This document shows, piece by piece, positions 1 to 5,987 of a stretch of DNA of 7,216 nucleotides. This DNA is from an uncultured Bacteroidales bacterium (GTDB taxonomy: Bacteria > Bacteroidota > Bacteroidia > Bacteroidales > UBA932), in assembly GCA_946616385.1 (NCBI GenBank), contig CAMOIZ010000054.1, positions 1 to 7,216 of the forward strand, read 5' to 3'. The position numbers were made by a program, and so were the translations under genes. The notes under the pieces are model-generated. The model was given only the letters and a program-made list of their open reading frames with translations. It was not told where the DNA came from and searched no databases. How positions within the stretch are numbered: the first letter of the stretch is position 1; every line of letters starts with the position of its first letter.

Positions 1-49
1 CACTACGTTCGGGACGTAGGGGTCGGGCGTTCGAGTCGCCTCTTCTCGA
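1..49 (+). tRNA. tRNA-Pro (anticodon CGG), 3' part; 5' end lies outside the window
   Basis: Only the anticodon arm onward is present. Positions 3-7 (CTACG) pair with 15-19 (CGTAG) around the 7-base loop TTCGGGA, which places anticodon CGG at 10-12 with G37 after it, as expected of a proline tRNA reading CCG. A 5-base variable region (20-24) follows, then a T arm in which 25-29 pairs with 37-41 (one G-T pair) around the loop TTCGAGT. Positions 42-48 are the 3' acceptor strand, ending in G72, which implies the C1-G72 pair typical of bacterial tRNA-Pro; A49 is the discriminator base. CCA is not encoded (CAA follows), so it would be added after transcription. The D arm and 5' acceptor strand cannot be checked. 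Confidence 0.9.
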
Positions 50-80
50 CAAAAGCGGGCTTTCGGGCCCGCTTTTGTCG
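47..80. terminator. Bidirectional intrinsic terminator shared by the tRNA and the convergent aromatic operon
   Basis: A perfect 14-bp stem (47-60 with 67-80) closes a 6-base TTTCGG loop. The core is GCGGGC/GCCCGC flanked by A4 on one side and T4 on the other, so a U tract is produced on either strand. It sits directly after the plus-strand tRNA and 15 bp beyond the stop of the minus-strand aroF gene, between two convergent transcription units. The U tract is short (four) and is followed by G, so efficiency is not certain. The outer three stem bases on the left lie within the tRNA acceptor end. Confidence 0.85.
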
Positions 81-95
81 TTATAGAGCTGTCAC

Positions 96-1175
96 CTACT
101 TGTTCTGTTCGGCGACGGAGGCTTCGTGGATGATATTGAAGATGCGCTTGACGAACTCGGCGTCAAGGCCGTATCCTGCAGCGGAAGTGGAAACCTTCTC
201 GAGCACTTCGTCCCAGCGGGTAGGCTGCACGATGGCCACGCTGTTCTCTTTCTTGAGACCGCCTATGGAACGGCTCACTTTCATTCGGGAAGCGAGCGTG
301 AATATCAGATTCTCGTCCAGCACGTCGATCTGCGCACGAAGTCGGGAAAGGTTTTCGTTGAACTGCTCGTCGGAGGTAACCGCGTCGCGCACCACCAGAC
401 TCTCCAGCAGGCGGATCAGCGCGGAAGGCGTAAGCTGCTGCGATGCATCGCTGAGGGCGCATGAAGGATCGCAGTGCGATTCTATCATCAGGCCGTCGAG
501 GCCGAGATCCATCGCCCGCTGCGACAACTCGAAAAGATACTCCCGCTTGCCGCCCATGTGGCTGGGATCCGCGAACATGGGAAGTTCAGGATAGCGGGAA
601 CGCAGTTCCACTGCCATCTCCCACTGGGGAAGGTTGCGGTACTTGATCTTGGATGCGGTGGAAACTCCGCGATGGATGGCTCCGAGTTTACGCACGCCCT
701 GGGCGGCCAGACGCTCGAACGCCCCTATCCACAGGTCCAGGTCCGGGTTCACGGGGTTTTTCACCAGGACAGGAATGTCGGTATCGCGAAGCGCTTCGGC
801 GATCTCCTGCACCAGGAAAGGATTGGCGGTAGTACGCGCTCCTAGCCATACCATGTCTACTCCGTGCTTGAGGCACTCGAACACGTGGCGCTCGTTTGCC
901 ACTTCGGTGCAGATGCGCATTCCGTATTCCCTGCGCACCTTCTGCAGCCACTTCAGGCCGGGCACGCCGGCACCCTCGAAACATCCCGGATGGGTACGGG
1001 GTTTCCATATTCCCGCACGGTAGACGTTGATGCCTATTTCCTTGAGCCCGCGGGCGGTTTCCATTACCTGTTCTTCGCTTTCGGCGCTGCAGGGGCCGGC
1101 CACCACGCAAGGGCGGGGCGGAAGATGGAAGAATCCCCAGTCGTTAAGGGGTACGATTTCGAACTTGGCTGCCAT
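96..1175 (-). CDS. aroF: Bifunctional DAHP synthase / chorismate mutase (AroQ type) fusion
   Basis: This 359-residue protein catalyses PEP plus erythrose 4-phosphate to DAHP, the first shikimate-pathway step, and chorismate to prephenate. Residues 1-262 are a type I-beta DAHP synthase barrel: AGPCSAES (26-33, metal Cys29), KPRT (58-61), GARTTANP (112-119), VKNP (138-141), IHRG (167-170), DPSH (203-206) and IESH (231-234). Residues about 270-357 are a helical chorismate mutase; aligned by spacing to E. coli AroQ, Arg280, Arg297, Lys308, Arg320, Ser353 and Gln357 match Arg11, Arg28, Lys39, Arg51, Ser84 and Gln88. The positions of Asp48 and Glu52 hold Gln317 and Trp321. A DAHPS-CM fusion in this order is known from Bacteroidota (for example Prevotella and Porphyromonas), where the mutase domain also mediates prephenate feedback on the synthase. 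The start codon overlaps the tyrA stop by one base (TAATG). It is the last gene of the operon. Confidence 0.96.
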   Translation of the reverse strand: MAAKFEIVPLNDWGFFHLPPRPCVVAGPCSAESEEQVMETARGLKEIGINVYRAGIWKPRTHPGCFEGAGVPGLKWLQKVRREYGMRICTEVANERHVFECLKHGVDMVWLGARTTANPFLVQEIAEALRDTDIPVLVKNPVNPDLDLWIGAFERLAAQGVRKLGAIHRGVSTASKIKYRNLPQWEMAVELRSRYPELPMFADPSHMGGKREYLFELSQRAMDLGLDGLMIESHCDPSCALSDASQQLTPSALIRLLESLVVRDAVTSDEQFNENLSRLRAQIDVLDENLIFTLASRMKVSRSIGGLKKENSVAIVQPTRWDEVLEKVSTSAAGYGLDAEFVKRIFNIIHEASVAEQNK

Positions 1176-2020
1176 TATCGGATAATTCGTTTAATCTTGT
1201 TTCCTTCTGCGATGAGTTCCCGGATCTTGTCTTCGTCGTAAGCGTCGATGGCGGAACGGAACTCCTTCATTTTGTCGATGTAAGTATCGATCACCCTCAG
1301 CACATTGTCGTGGTTGAGAGCGAGGATGGGCACCCACATGTCCGCGCTGCTCTTTGCGAGCCGCACAGTGGAAGAAAAACCTCCGGACGCAAGGTCGAAG
1401 ATATGCTTTTCGTCTTTTTCCTTGTCGAGCACGGTGAGCGCCAGGGCAAAGGAGGTGATATGCGAAATATGCGACACGTATGCCACGTGCATGTCGTGGG
1501 CGTCGCTGCGCATATACGTAACTCTCATATTCAAGGCATCGTAGAGCTTCTCTACCAGACGGACGGCCTTAGGGGAAGATTCCTCCACATCGCAGAGTAT
1601 GCAGGCACGGCCGTCGAAGAGCCCGGGCATGGCCGCCCACGGGCCGGAATACTCGGTGCCGGCCATGGGATGGGTAGCCACATAACTGCTCCTCGCAGCA
1701 TGGCCGAGAGCCACCTGGCACATGGCTTCTTTCACGGAACAGACATCGATCACCACCTTGTCGGTGCCGGCCACGAGGTCCAGCACCTTGGGGAGCATCT
1801 TTACCGCCGCTCCCACCGGGATGGCAAGCACAATGACGTCGGAACCTGCCACACAAGTCTCCAGGTCGACTATTTCATCGGCAAGACCGATCCCCAGCGC
1901 CGCTTCGGCATTTATTTTTTCGTTCTCGACACCGAGCACGCGGCTTGCAAATCCCCGCTTGCGGAGATCCACGGCCATGGAGCCGCCGATGAGTCCGAGA
2001 CCAATTACACCAACTATCAT
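1175..2020 (-). CDS. tyrA: Prephenate dehydrogenase (tyrosine branch)
   Basis: The 281-residue protein oxidatively decarboxylates prephenate to 4-hydroxyphenylpyruvate in the cytoplasm. It begins with a Rossmann motif, GLGLIGGS (7-14). An acidic residue (Glu32) closes the second strand, which favours NAD over NADP (inference). THPMAGTE (116-123) contains the conserved catalytic-region histidine His117. The helical C-terminal dimerisation domain carries the SHISH stretch (183-187) and DLASGGFSSTVRLA (209-222). There is no fused mutase or ACT domain, in keeping with the mutase residing on aroF. An upstream in-frame Met exists, but the start at 2020 places the dinucleotide fold at the N terminus and gives a 4-nt ATGA overlap with the aminotransferase stop. 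An AAAGG about 10 bases upstream could act as a ribosome binding site. Confidence 0.95.
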   Translation of the reverse strand: MIVGVIGLGLIGGSMAVDLRKRGFASRVLGVENEKINAEAALGIGLADEIVDLETCVAGSDVIVLAIPVGAAVKMLPKVLDLVAGTDKVVIDVCSVKEAMCQVALGHAARSSYVATHPMAGTEYSGPWAAMPGLFDGRACILCDVEESSPKAVRLVEKLYDALNMRVTYMRSDAHDMHVAYVSHISHITSFALALTVLDKEKDEKHIFDLASGGFSSTVRLAKSSADMWVPILALNHDNVLRVIDTYIDKMKEFRSAIDAYDEDKIRELIAEGNKIKRIIR

Positions 2021-3180
2021 AGCACAGCCTTTATTTTTTCGTACGCACGCGAGAGGACCTCCTCCTTTGCGCATAGCGATATTCTCAGATACTTTTCACC
2101 ATTCCTGCCGAAGATGAACCCGGGCGTGATGAATACGCCGGCCTCGTAAAGCAGTTTGTCGGAGAGAGCCACCGGATCCACTCCGTCCGGCACGCGCCCC
2201 CATAGGAAGAGCCCCTGCGACGCAGGATTGTAGCGTACGCCCAGAAGGTCGAAGATGCGCCCTGCGGCGAGTTGCCTGCGACGGTATTCGCCGTTAAGGA
2301 CGGCGAACCACTCCGGGCCCTGCGAAAGTGCCTCTACGGCAGCGAGTTGCAAGGGGCGGAAGATACCCGAATCGAGCTGGCTCTTGACCTTCAGTATCTC
2401 ATAGACGACCTCCGCCGAGGAAGCCACCATGCCCAGCCTCCAGCCCGCCATGTTGTGGGCCTTGCTGAGGGAATTCAGTTCCAGGCAGCAGTCCTTGGCG
2501 CCCGGCACGGCCAGAATGGAATAATGCTCGTCGGAGAGGATGAAACTGTAGGGATTGTCGTTGCAGACAAGAATCCCGTGAGCGCGGCCGAAGTCCACCA
2601 GCTTTTCGTAAAGGGCGGGATCCGCAGGAGCGCCGGTGGGCATGTTCGGATAATTTGTCCACATCATCTTCACTCCTTCCAGATCCATTTTCTCCAGCGC
2701 ATCGAAATCCGGCTGCCAGCCAAGTTCTTCCACCAGGTCGTAGGTCACTATCTCCGCTTCGCACAGACGCGCCGAAGAACTGTAGGTGGGATAGCCCGGA
2801 TCCGGGACCAGCACCTTGTCGCCTTTGTTCAGGAAGGTCAGGGAAATGATCAGGATTCCCTCCTTGGAGCCGGTCAGAGGCTGGATTTCGGAAGAAGGAT
2901 CCAGATTCACCCCGTACCAGCGTGAGTACCATCCGGCGTAAGCCTTGCGCAGTTCGGGAATTCCGATATACGGCTGATAGGCGTGATTCCCGTCCTTCAT
3001 GGCCGATTCACGGAGAGTGTCGATCGCAATCTGCGGAGGGCGGCCGTCGGGAGAACCTATCCCGAGGTTGATGACGGGTTCGGAGCGGCCGTCCGCATTG
3101 AGGGCGGCTATCTCGCGGTTCTTCTTGGAAAAATAGTATTCCTTGACGCTGCGGGTGCGTTCTGCTGGCTGGATTATCAT
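2017..3180 (-). CDS. PLP-dependent class I aminotransferase, probably aromatic (phenylpyruvate/4-hydroxyphenylpyruvate)
   Basis: This 387-residue fold-type I aminotransferase has the full set of PLP residues. NYPNMPTG (176-183) holds the Asn of the family NPxNPTG motif. NDNPYSF (207-213) gives Asp208, facing the pyridine nitrogen, and Tyr211. SLSKAHNMAGWRLG (237-250) gives the Schiff-base lysine Lys240 and the phosphate-binding Arg248. Arg366 in YLRIS binds the substrate carboxylate. The N-terminal NLGIGSPD and NHAYQPYIGIPELR segments resemble the branch that contains LL-diaminopimelate aminotransferases. Its position between pheA and tyrA, whose products are the two aromatic 2-oxo acids, suggests that it makes Phe and Tyr from them using glutamate; this is inferred from context, and aspartate or diaminopimelate activity is not excluded by the sequence. 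It overlaps both pheA and tyrA by 4 nt (ATGA). Confidence 0.92.
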   Translation of the reverse strand: MIIQPAERTRSVKEYYFSKKNREIAALNADGRSEPVINLGIGSPDGRPPQIAIDTLRESAMKDGNHAYQPYIGIPELRKAYAGWYSRWYGVNLDPSSEIQPLTGSKEGILIISLTFLNKGDKVLVPDPGYPTYSSSARLCEAEIVTYDLVEELGWQPDFDALEKMDLEGVKMMWTNYPNMPTGAPADPALYEKLVDFGRAHGILVCNDNPYSFILSDEHYSILAVPGAKDCCLELNSLSKAHNMAGWRLGMVASSAEVVYEILKVKSQLDSGIFRPLQLAAVEALSQGPEWFAVLNGEYRRRQLAAGRIFDLLGVRYNPASQGLFLWGRVPDGVDPVALSDKLLYEAGVFITPGFIFGRNGEKYLRISLCAKEEVLSRAYEKIKAVL

Positions 3181-4007
3181 AGGGCGGATCTATATTCTCC
3201 AAGCACCTGGAATTCGTCGATCAAGGGACGCACGGCGGCAAGCGCCTGCTGGTACCTGGAATAAGTGTCGAACTTGATATCGGCGTAGAAGAAGTACTGC
3301 CATTCCTTTCCGGGGATGGGCAGGCTCTGGATACGGGTGAGATTCATCTCGTAGAACGAGAGGATGGTGAGGATGTGTGCGAGGGATCCGGGGGTATGCG
3401 GAAGGGTGAAGCAGAGGGATGCCTTGTCGATCTTCTCTTCCGGCACGGTGAGGCCGTCGTCCATGATGAGGAAACGGGTGAAATTCTGCTTGTAGGTCTC
3501 GATGCCGGGGGCGAGGATCTCCAGACCGTATAGCTCGGCTGCGAGCCTGGATGCGACCGCTCCTACCCCTTTCAGCCCCTCGCGGGCCACCTGTGCGGCC
3601 GATTTGGCCGTATCTTCCGACTCCACAAGGCGTATCTGCGGCCAGGCCTTGAAAAACTCGCGGGTCTGGTTTATGGCCATGTAGTGGGTGCGAACCTCGC
3701 GGATGTCTTCCAGACGCTGCCCCGGCAGGGCCATCAGGTTCTGCTCGATGCGAAGGAAGACCTCTCCCTTGATCTTCTGGGGATTCTTGCGGAGAAGGTC
3801 GAAGTTGGGGATGAGTCCGCCGGACACGGTATTCTCGATAGCCATGACGGCCGCATCGGCCTCTCCCCTGCCTATGGCGGAGTAAAGACCGTCGAATGTG
3901 TCGCACTCGGCTATCTGCAGGTCCTGTTCCCCGAGAGTGGAGTAGAACCTGCGGGCGGCTTCTTCGTGGAAACAACCCGAATATCCTTGAATTGCAACTC
4001 TTTTCAT
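3177..4007 (-). CDS. pheA: Prephenate dehydratase with C-terminal ACT regulatory domain
   Basis: The 276-residue protein converts prephenate to phenylpyruvate. The dehydratase domain (1-185) has IQGYSGCFHEEAA near the N terminus (Cys12 where many homologues have Ser), AIENTVSGGLIPNFDLL (56-72), HYMAINQTREFF (108-119) and the catalytic TRF triplet Thr177-Arg178-Phe179. An ACT domain (about 196-270) follows, with GSLAH at the position of the Phe-binding GALV motif and QSLP (227-230) where E. coli has ESRP, so feedback by phenylalanine is likely but the contact residues differ. There is no chorismate mutase domain, unlike the E. coli P-protein; that activity is on aroF. The rfbC stop TAG is immediately followed by this ATG with no gap, and its own stop overlaps the aminotransferase start (ATGA). 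Confidence 0.96.
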   Translation of the reverse strand: MKRVAIQGYSGCFHEEAARRFYSTLGEQDLQIAECDTFDGLYSAIGRGEADAAVMAIENTVSGGLIPNFDLLRKNPQKIKGEVFLRIEQNLMALPGQRLEDIREVRTHYMAINQTREFFKAWPQIRLVESEDTAKSAAQVAREGLKGVGAVASRLAAELYGLEILAPGIETYKQNFTRFLIMDDGLTVPEEKIDKASLCFTLPHTPGSLAHILTILSFYEMNLTRIQSLPIPGKEWQYFFYADIKFDTYSRYQQALAAVRPLIDEFQVLGEYRSAL

Positions 4008-4583
4008 CTAATACAAACTAACCGTATAATCGAACAGATCCTCGTCGTCCAGTTCGCAGAGACGCCGGTGATGCCTGTCTTTCTCCGACAGGAGCACCTC
4101 CTCTGCGGGCAGCTGCCAGTCGATTCCCAGGCTTGGATCGTCCCACGCCACGGCCCCCTCCGAAGAAGGATTGTAGAGACGGTCGCACTTGTACTGGAAC
4201 ACCGCCTCGTCGCTCAGCACGCTGAAACCATGGGCGAATCCCCTCGGGATGAACAACTGCGAGGAATTCTCTCCGGAGAGTTCCACGGCGACCCACTTCC
4301 CGAAATAAGGGCTCCCCTTGCGTATGTCCACTGCGATGTCGAGCACGCGGCCCTTGACTACGCGGACCAGCTTGCCTTGCACGTCGGCCCCTTTCTGGTA
4401 GTGGAGACCACGGACCACTCCGCGCACGGACTTGCTTTCGTTGTCCTGCACGAAATGCACGGGGAACACCTTCTCGGCGAACTCCCTCTCGTTGAAGGAT
4501 TCGAAGAAGTAGCCCCTTGCGTCCCTGAAAACACGGGGATGCAGTATGAGCACGTCCGGTATGATTGTCTGTTCTATTGTCAT
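4008..4583 (-). CDS. rfbC: dTDP-4-dehydrorhamnose 3,5-epimerase
   Basis: The 191-residue cupin protein (RmlC) epimerises dTDP-4-keto-6-deoxyglucose at C3 and C5, the third step of dTDP-L-rhamnose synthesis. Visible hallmarks are RDARGYFFESF (20-30), GVVRGLHYQ (55-63) with the catalytic base His61, Lys71 in the QGKLVRV strand, FIPRGFAHGF (111-120), Tyr131 in the FQYKCD segment and the late acidic residue Asp169 in SEKD, in the usual order and spacing. The length matches the family (about 180-190). The open frame extends 68 codons further upstream, but that part is antisense-like reading through rfbD; the start at 4583 begins the recognisable protein and forms an ATGA overlap with the rfbD stop. 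In other species its product feeds cell-surface polysaccharide. Confidence 0.96.
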   Translation of the reverse strand: MTIEQTIIPDVLILHPRVFRDARGYFFESFNEREFAEKVFPVHFVQDNESKSVRGVVRGLHYQKGADVQGKLVRVVKGRVLDIAVDIRKGSPYFGKWVAVELSGENSSQLFIPRGFAHGFSVLSDEAVFQYKCDRLYNPSSEGAVAWDDPSLGIDWQLPAEEVLLSEKDRHHRRLCELDDEDLFDYTVSLY

Positions 4584-5470
4584 TTTAACTTTTTCATGCA
4601 TCGCTCCAGGGCATCGGTCCAATGGGAAATTTCCACCCCGAACACGGATTTCACCTTGCTTTTGTCGAGCACCGAATAGTGCGGACGCCTTGCCTTGGAG
4701 GGGTAATCTTCCGACCTGCACGGATTCACCTTGCAGGAGTGGGAGGAAAGCGAGTTGATCGCGGTGGCGAAATCGAACCAGCTGCACACACCTTCATTCG
4801 TGAAATTGTAGATGCCGGTAAGTCCGGTCTTGCCCCCGTCGATTATATCCACTATGAACCGCGCGAGGTCATGTGCGTAAGTGGGCGTTCCTACCTGGTC
4901 GCACACCACCCGTATCGAGGGATGCCCTTCGGTGAGGGCGAGCATGGTTTTCACGAAATTGCGTCCGTATTCCGAAAACATCCACGCGGTGCGTATGATG
5001 ATGCTGCGGCACGCCGAAGAAAGGATGGCGTTCTCGCCGGCGAGTTTGGTGGCGCCGTACACCCCCAGAGGAGCCGGAGCGGCGTCCTCGCGGATGGGCG
5101 TGTTGGCCGAACCGGAGAAGATGTAGTCGGTGGAGATGTGGATGAGGAGGGCGCCGCGACGGCGTGCGGTGGCTGCGAGTCCCCCTGCCGCCACGTTGTT
5201 CAGGAGGTCGGCCATGAAGGTTTCTTCCTCAGCCTTGTCCACATTGGTATACCCTGCGCAGTTCACGATAATGTCCACGTCCTCGGAATCGGCCACGATA
5301 TCCACAGCATCGCGGTTGGAGATATCCAGAGGCGTGGTTTCGAGCCCCGGAATCTCGCTTACATCGGTAAAGATGAAGCGGTTCCTGCTGCTCCGGCAGG
5401 CATCGCGCAGGCATCTGCCGAGCTGTCCGTTCGCCCCTGTAACGAGAATATTGAACTTTTTATCGTGCAT
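4580..5470 (-). CDS. rfbD: dTDP-4-dehydrorhamnose reductase
   Basis: This 296-residue short-chain dehydrogenase/reductase (RmlD) reduces dTDP-4-keto-L-rhamnose to dTDP-L-rhamnose, the final step of the pathway. It has a GANGQLGR nucleotide-binding loop (12-19), NCAGYTNVDKAE (70-81), ISTDYIFSG (112-120), the catalytic YGATK (Tyr138, Lys142), RTAWMFSEYGRNF (160-172), CDQVGTPTYAHDLA (190-203) and a C-terminal RPHYSVLDKSK (262-272). An in-frame start 17 codons upstream would add a non-conserved leader and run across the promoter palindrome into rnhA, so the Met at 5470 is preferred. It is the first gene of the six-gene operon. The preceding gap has no Shine-Dalgarno sequence; a TAttTTTG element ends 7 bases before the ATG, which predicts a very short or absent 5' leader. 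Confidence 0.95.
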   Translation of the reverse strand: MHDKKFNILVTGANGQLGRCLRDACRSSRNRFIFTDVSEIPGLETTPLDISNRDAVDIVADSEDVDIIVNCAGYTNVDKAEEETFMADLLNNVAAGGLAATARRRGALLIHISTDYIFSGSANTPIREDAAPAPLGVYGATKLAGENAILSSACRSIIIRTAWMFSEYGRNFVKTMLALTEGHPSIRVVCDQVGTPTYAHDLARFIVDIIDGGKTGLTGIYNFTNEGVCSWFDFATAINSLSSHSCKVNPCRSEDYPSKARRPHYSVLDKSKVKSVFGVEISHWTDALERCMKKLK

Positions 5471-5477
5471 AATCTTA

Positions 5478-5485
5478 CAAAAATA
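5478..5485 (-). promoter_or_regulatory. Candidate Bacteroidota -7 element for the rfbD-to-aroF operon
   Basis: Read on the minus strand this is TATTTTTG, an exact match to the TAnnTTTG consensus recognised by the primary sigma factor of Bacteroidota. Seven bases separate it from the rfbD ATG, so initiation near its expected distance falls at or within a few bases of the start codon. A clear TTG-type -33 element is not seen about 20 bp upstream, where the sequence lies inside rnhA coding DNA. Confidence 0.6.
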
Positions 5486-5487
5486 GT

Positions 5488-5495
5488 TATTTTTG
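5488..5495 (+). promoter_or_regulatory. Candidate Bacteroidota -7 element for rnhA-pdxA
   Basis: TATTTTTG on the plus strand matches TAnnTTTG exactly and ends 6 bases before the rnhA ATG at 5502. The predicted transcription start is therefore close to the ATG itself. As on the other strand, no convincing -33 TTG is present at the usual distance, so the call rests on the -7 match and the intergenic position. Confidence 0.6.
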
Positions 5496-5501
5496 TTGAA
5501 A

Positions 5502-5987
5502 ATGGAACGCGAAGACACCATATACCTTTACACCGACGGCGCGGCCAGCGGCAATCCGGGGCCCGGCGGATGGGGCGCAGTGCTTATCTGCGGGCCCCTT
5601 CGCAAGGAAATGTCCGGAGGCTTCGCGCGCACCACGAACAACCGCATGGAGCTTCTTGCGGTAATCAAGGGGCTCGAGGCCATCAGGTGGGAGCACGCCA
5701 ACGTGGAGGTATGGAGCGATTCTTCCTACGTCGTGAAGGCAGTCGAAGAAAAATGGCTCGACAAATGGCTCGCCACCGGATTCAAGAAGAAAAAGAATCA
5801 GGATCTCTGGCTGCAGTTCGTCCCGCTTTACCGCAAGCACAACGTGCATTTCCACTGGCTGAAAGGCCATGCGGGGCATCCCGAAAATGAACGTTGCGAC
5901 CGCCTGGCGGTTGCGGCATACGGCCAGGGCGGCCTTCCGCAAGACGAAGGATACATCCAAGAAGAAGAAAACACATTAGGATTATGA
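5502..5987 (+). CDS. rnhA: Ribonuclease HI
   Basis: The 161-residue enzyme cuts the RNA strand of RNA:DNA hybrids, removing primers and R-loops in the cytoplasm. All four metal-binding carboxylates are visible: Asp12 in YTDGAASGNPG, Glu50 in NNRMEL, Asp73 in WSDSSYV and Asp133 in NERCD. The mobile catalytic His is His123 in WLKGHAGH. The basic handle region of the E. coli type is present around 84-102 (KWLDKWLATGFKKKKNQ). The C-terminal tail (about 143-161) is acidic and not part of the fold. Two TTG codons lie just upstream in frame, but the first is the end of the promoter-like TATTTTTG and the ATG at 5502 fits the conserved N terminus. It heads a two-gene unit with pdxA (ATGA overlap). Confidence 0.96.
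   Translation: MEREDTIYLYTDGAASGNPGPGGWGAVLICGPLRKEMSGGFARTTNNRMELLAVIKGLEAIRWEHANVEVWSDSSYVVKAVEEKWLDKWLATGFKKKKNQDLWLQFVPLYRKHNVHFHWLKGHAGHPENERCDRLAVAAYGQGGLPQDEGYIQEEENTLGL

Larger units (their letters stand above)
5477..5496. repeat. Perfect inverted repeat (9-bp arms, 2-bp centre) in the divergent rfbD/rnhA gap
   Basis: ACAAAAATA (5477-5485) and TATTTTTGT (5488-5496) are exact reverse complements separated by GT. It occupies most of the 31-bp gap between the two divergent start codons. Each arm contains a promoter -7 element, so the palindrome is most simply explained as two back-to-back promoters. It could additionally be an operator, but nothing in the sequence identifies a regulator. 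Confidence 0.9.

Noticed and set aside
1310..2149. Plus-strand open frame (279 codons) antisense to tyrA and the aminotransferase
   Set aside because: It is rich in His and Gly of the sort produced by the complement of biased codons, with no motif and no plausible start context.
3684..4679. Plus-strand open frame (331 codons) antisense to pheA and rfbC
   Set aside because: It spans the junction of two well-supported minus-strand genes and has no family features; it is a compositional shadow.
4584..4787. N-terminal extension of RfbC (68 codons)
   Set aside because: It lies wholly within rfbD, looks non-protein-like, and the family N terminus starts at the Met at 4583, which also gives the ATGA overlap.
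5471..5501. T-box, attenuator or riboswitch in front of the aromatic operon
   Set aside because: Only 31 bp separate the divergent start codons, which is too short for any such leader, and no Phe/Tyr-rich leader peptide is present.
4622..5890. Plus-strand open frame (422 codons) running through rfbD and into rnhA
   Set aside because: It crosses the divergent promoter and reads both genes in the wrong frame or strand. The residues show no domain, and rfbD and rnhA are unambiguous.
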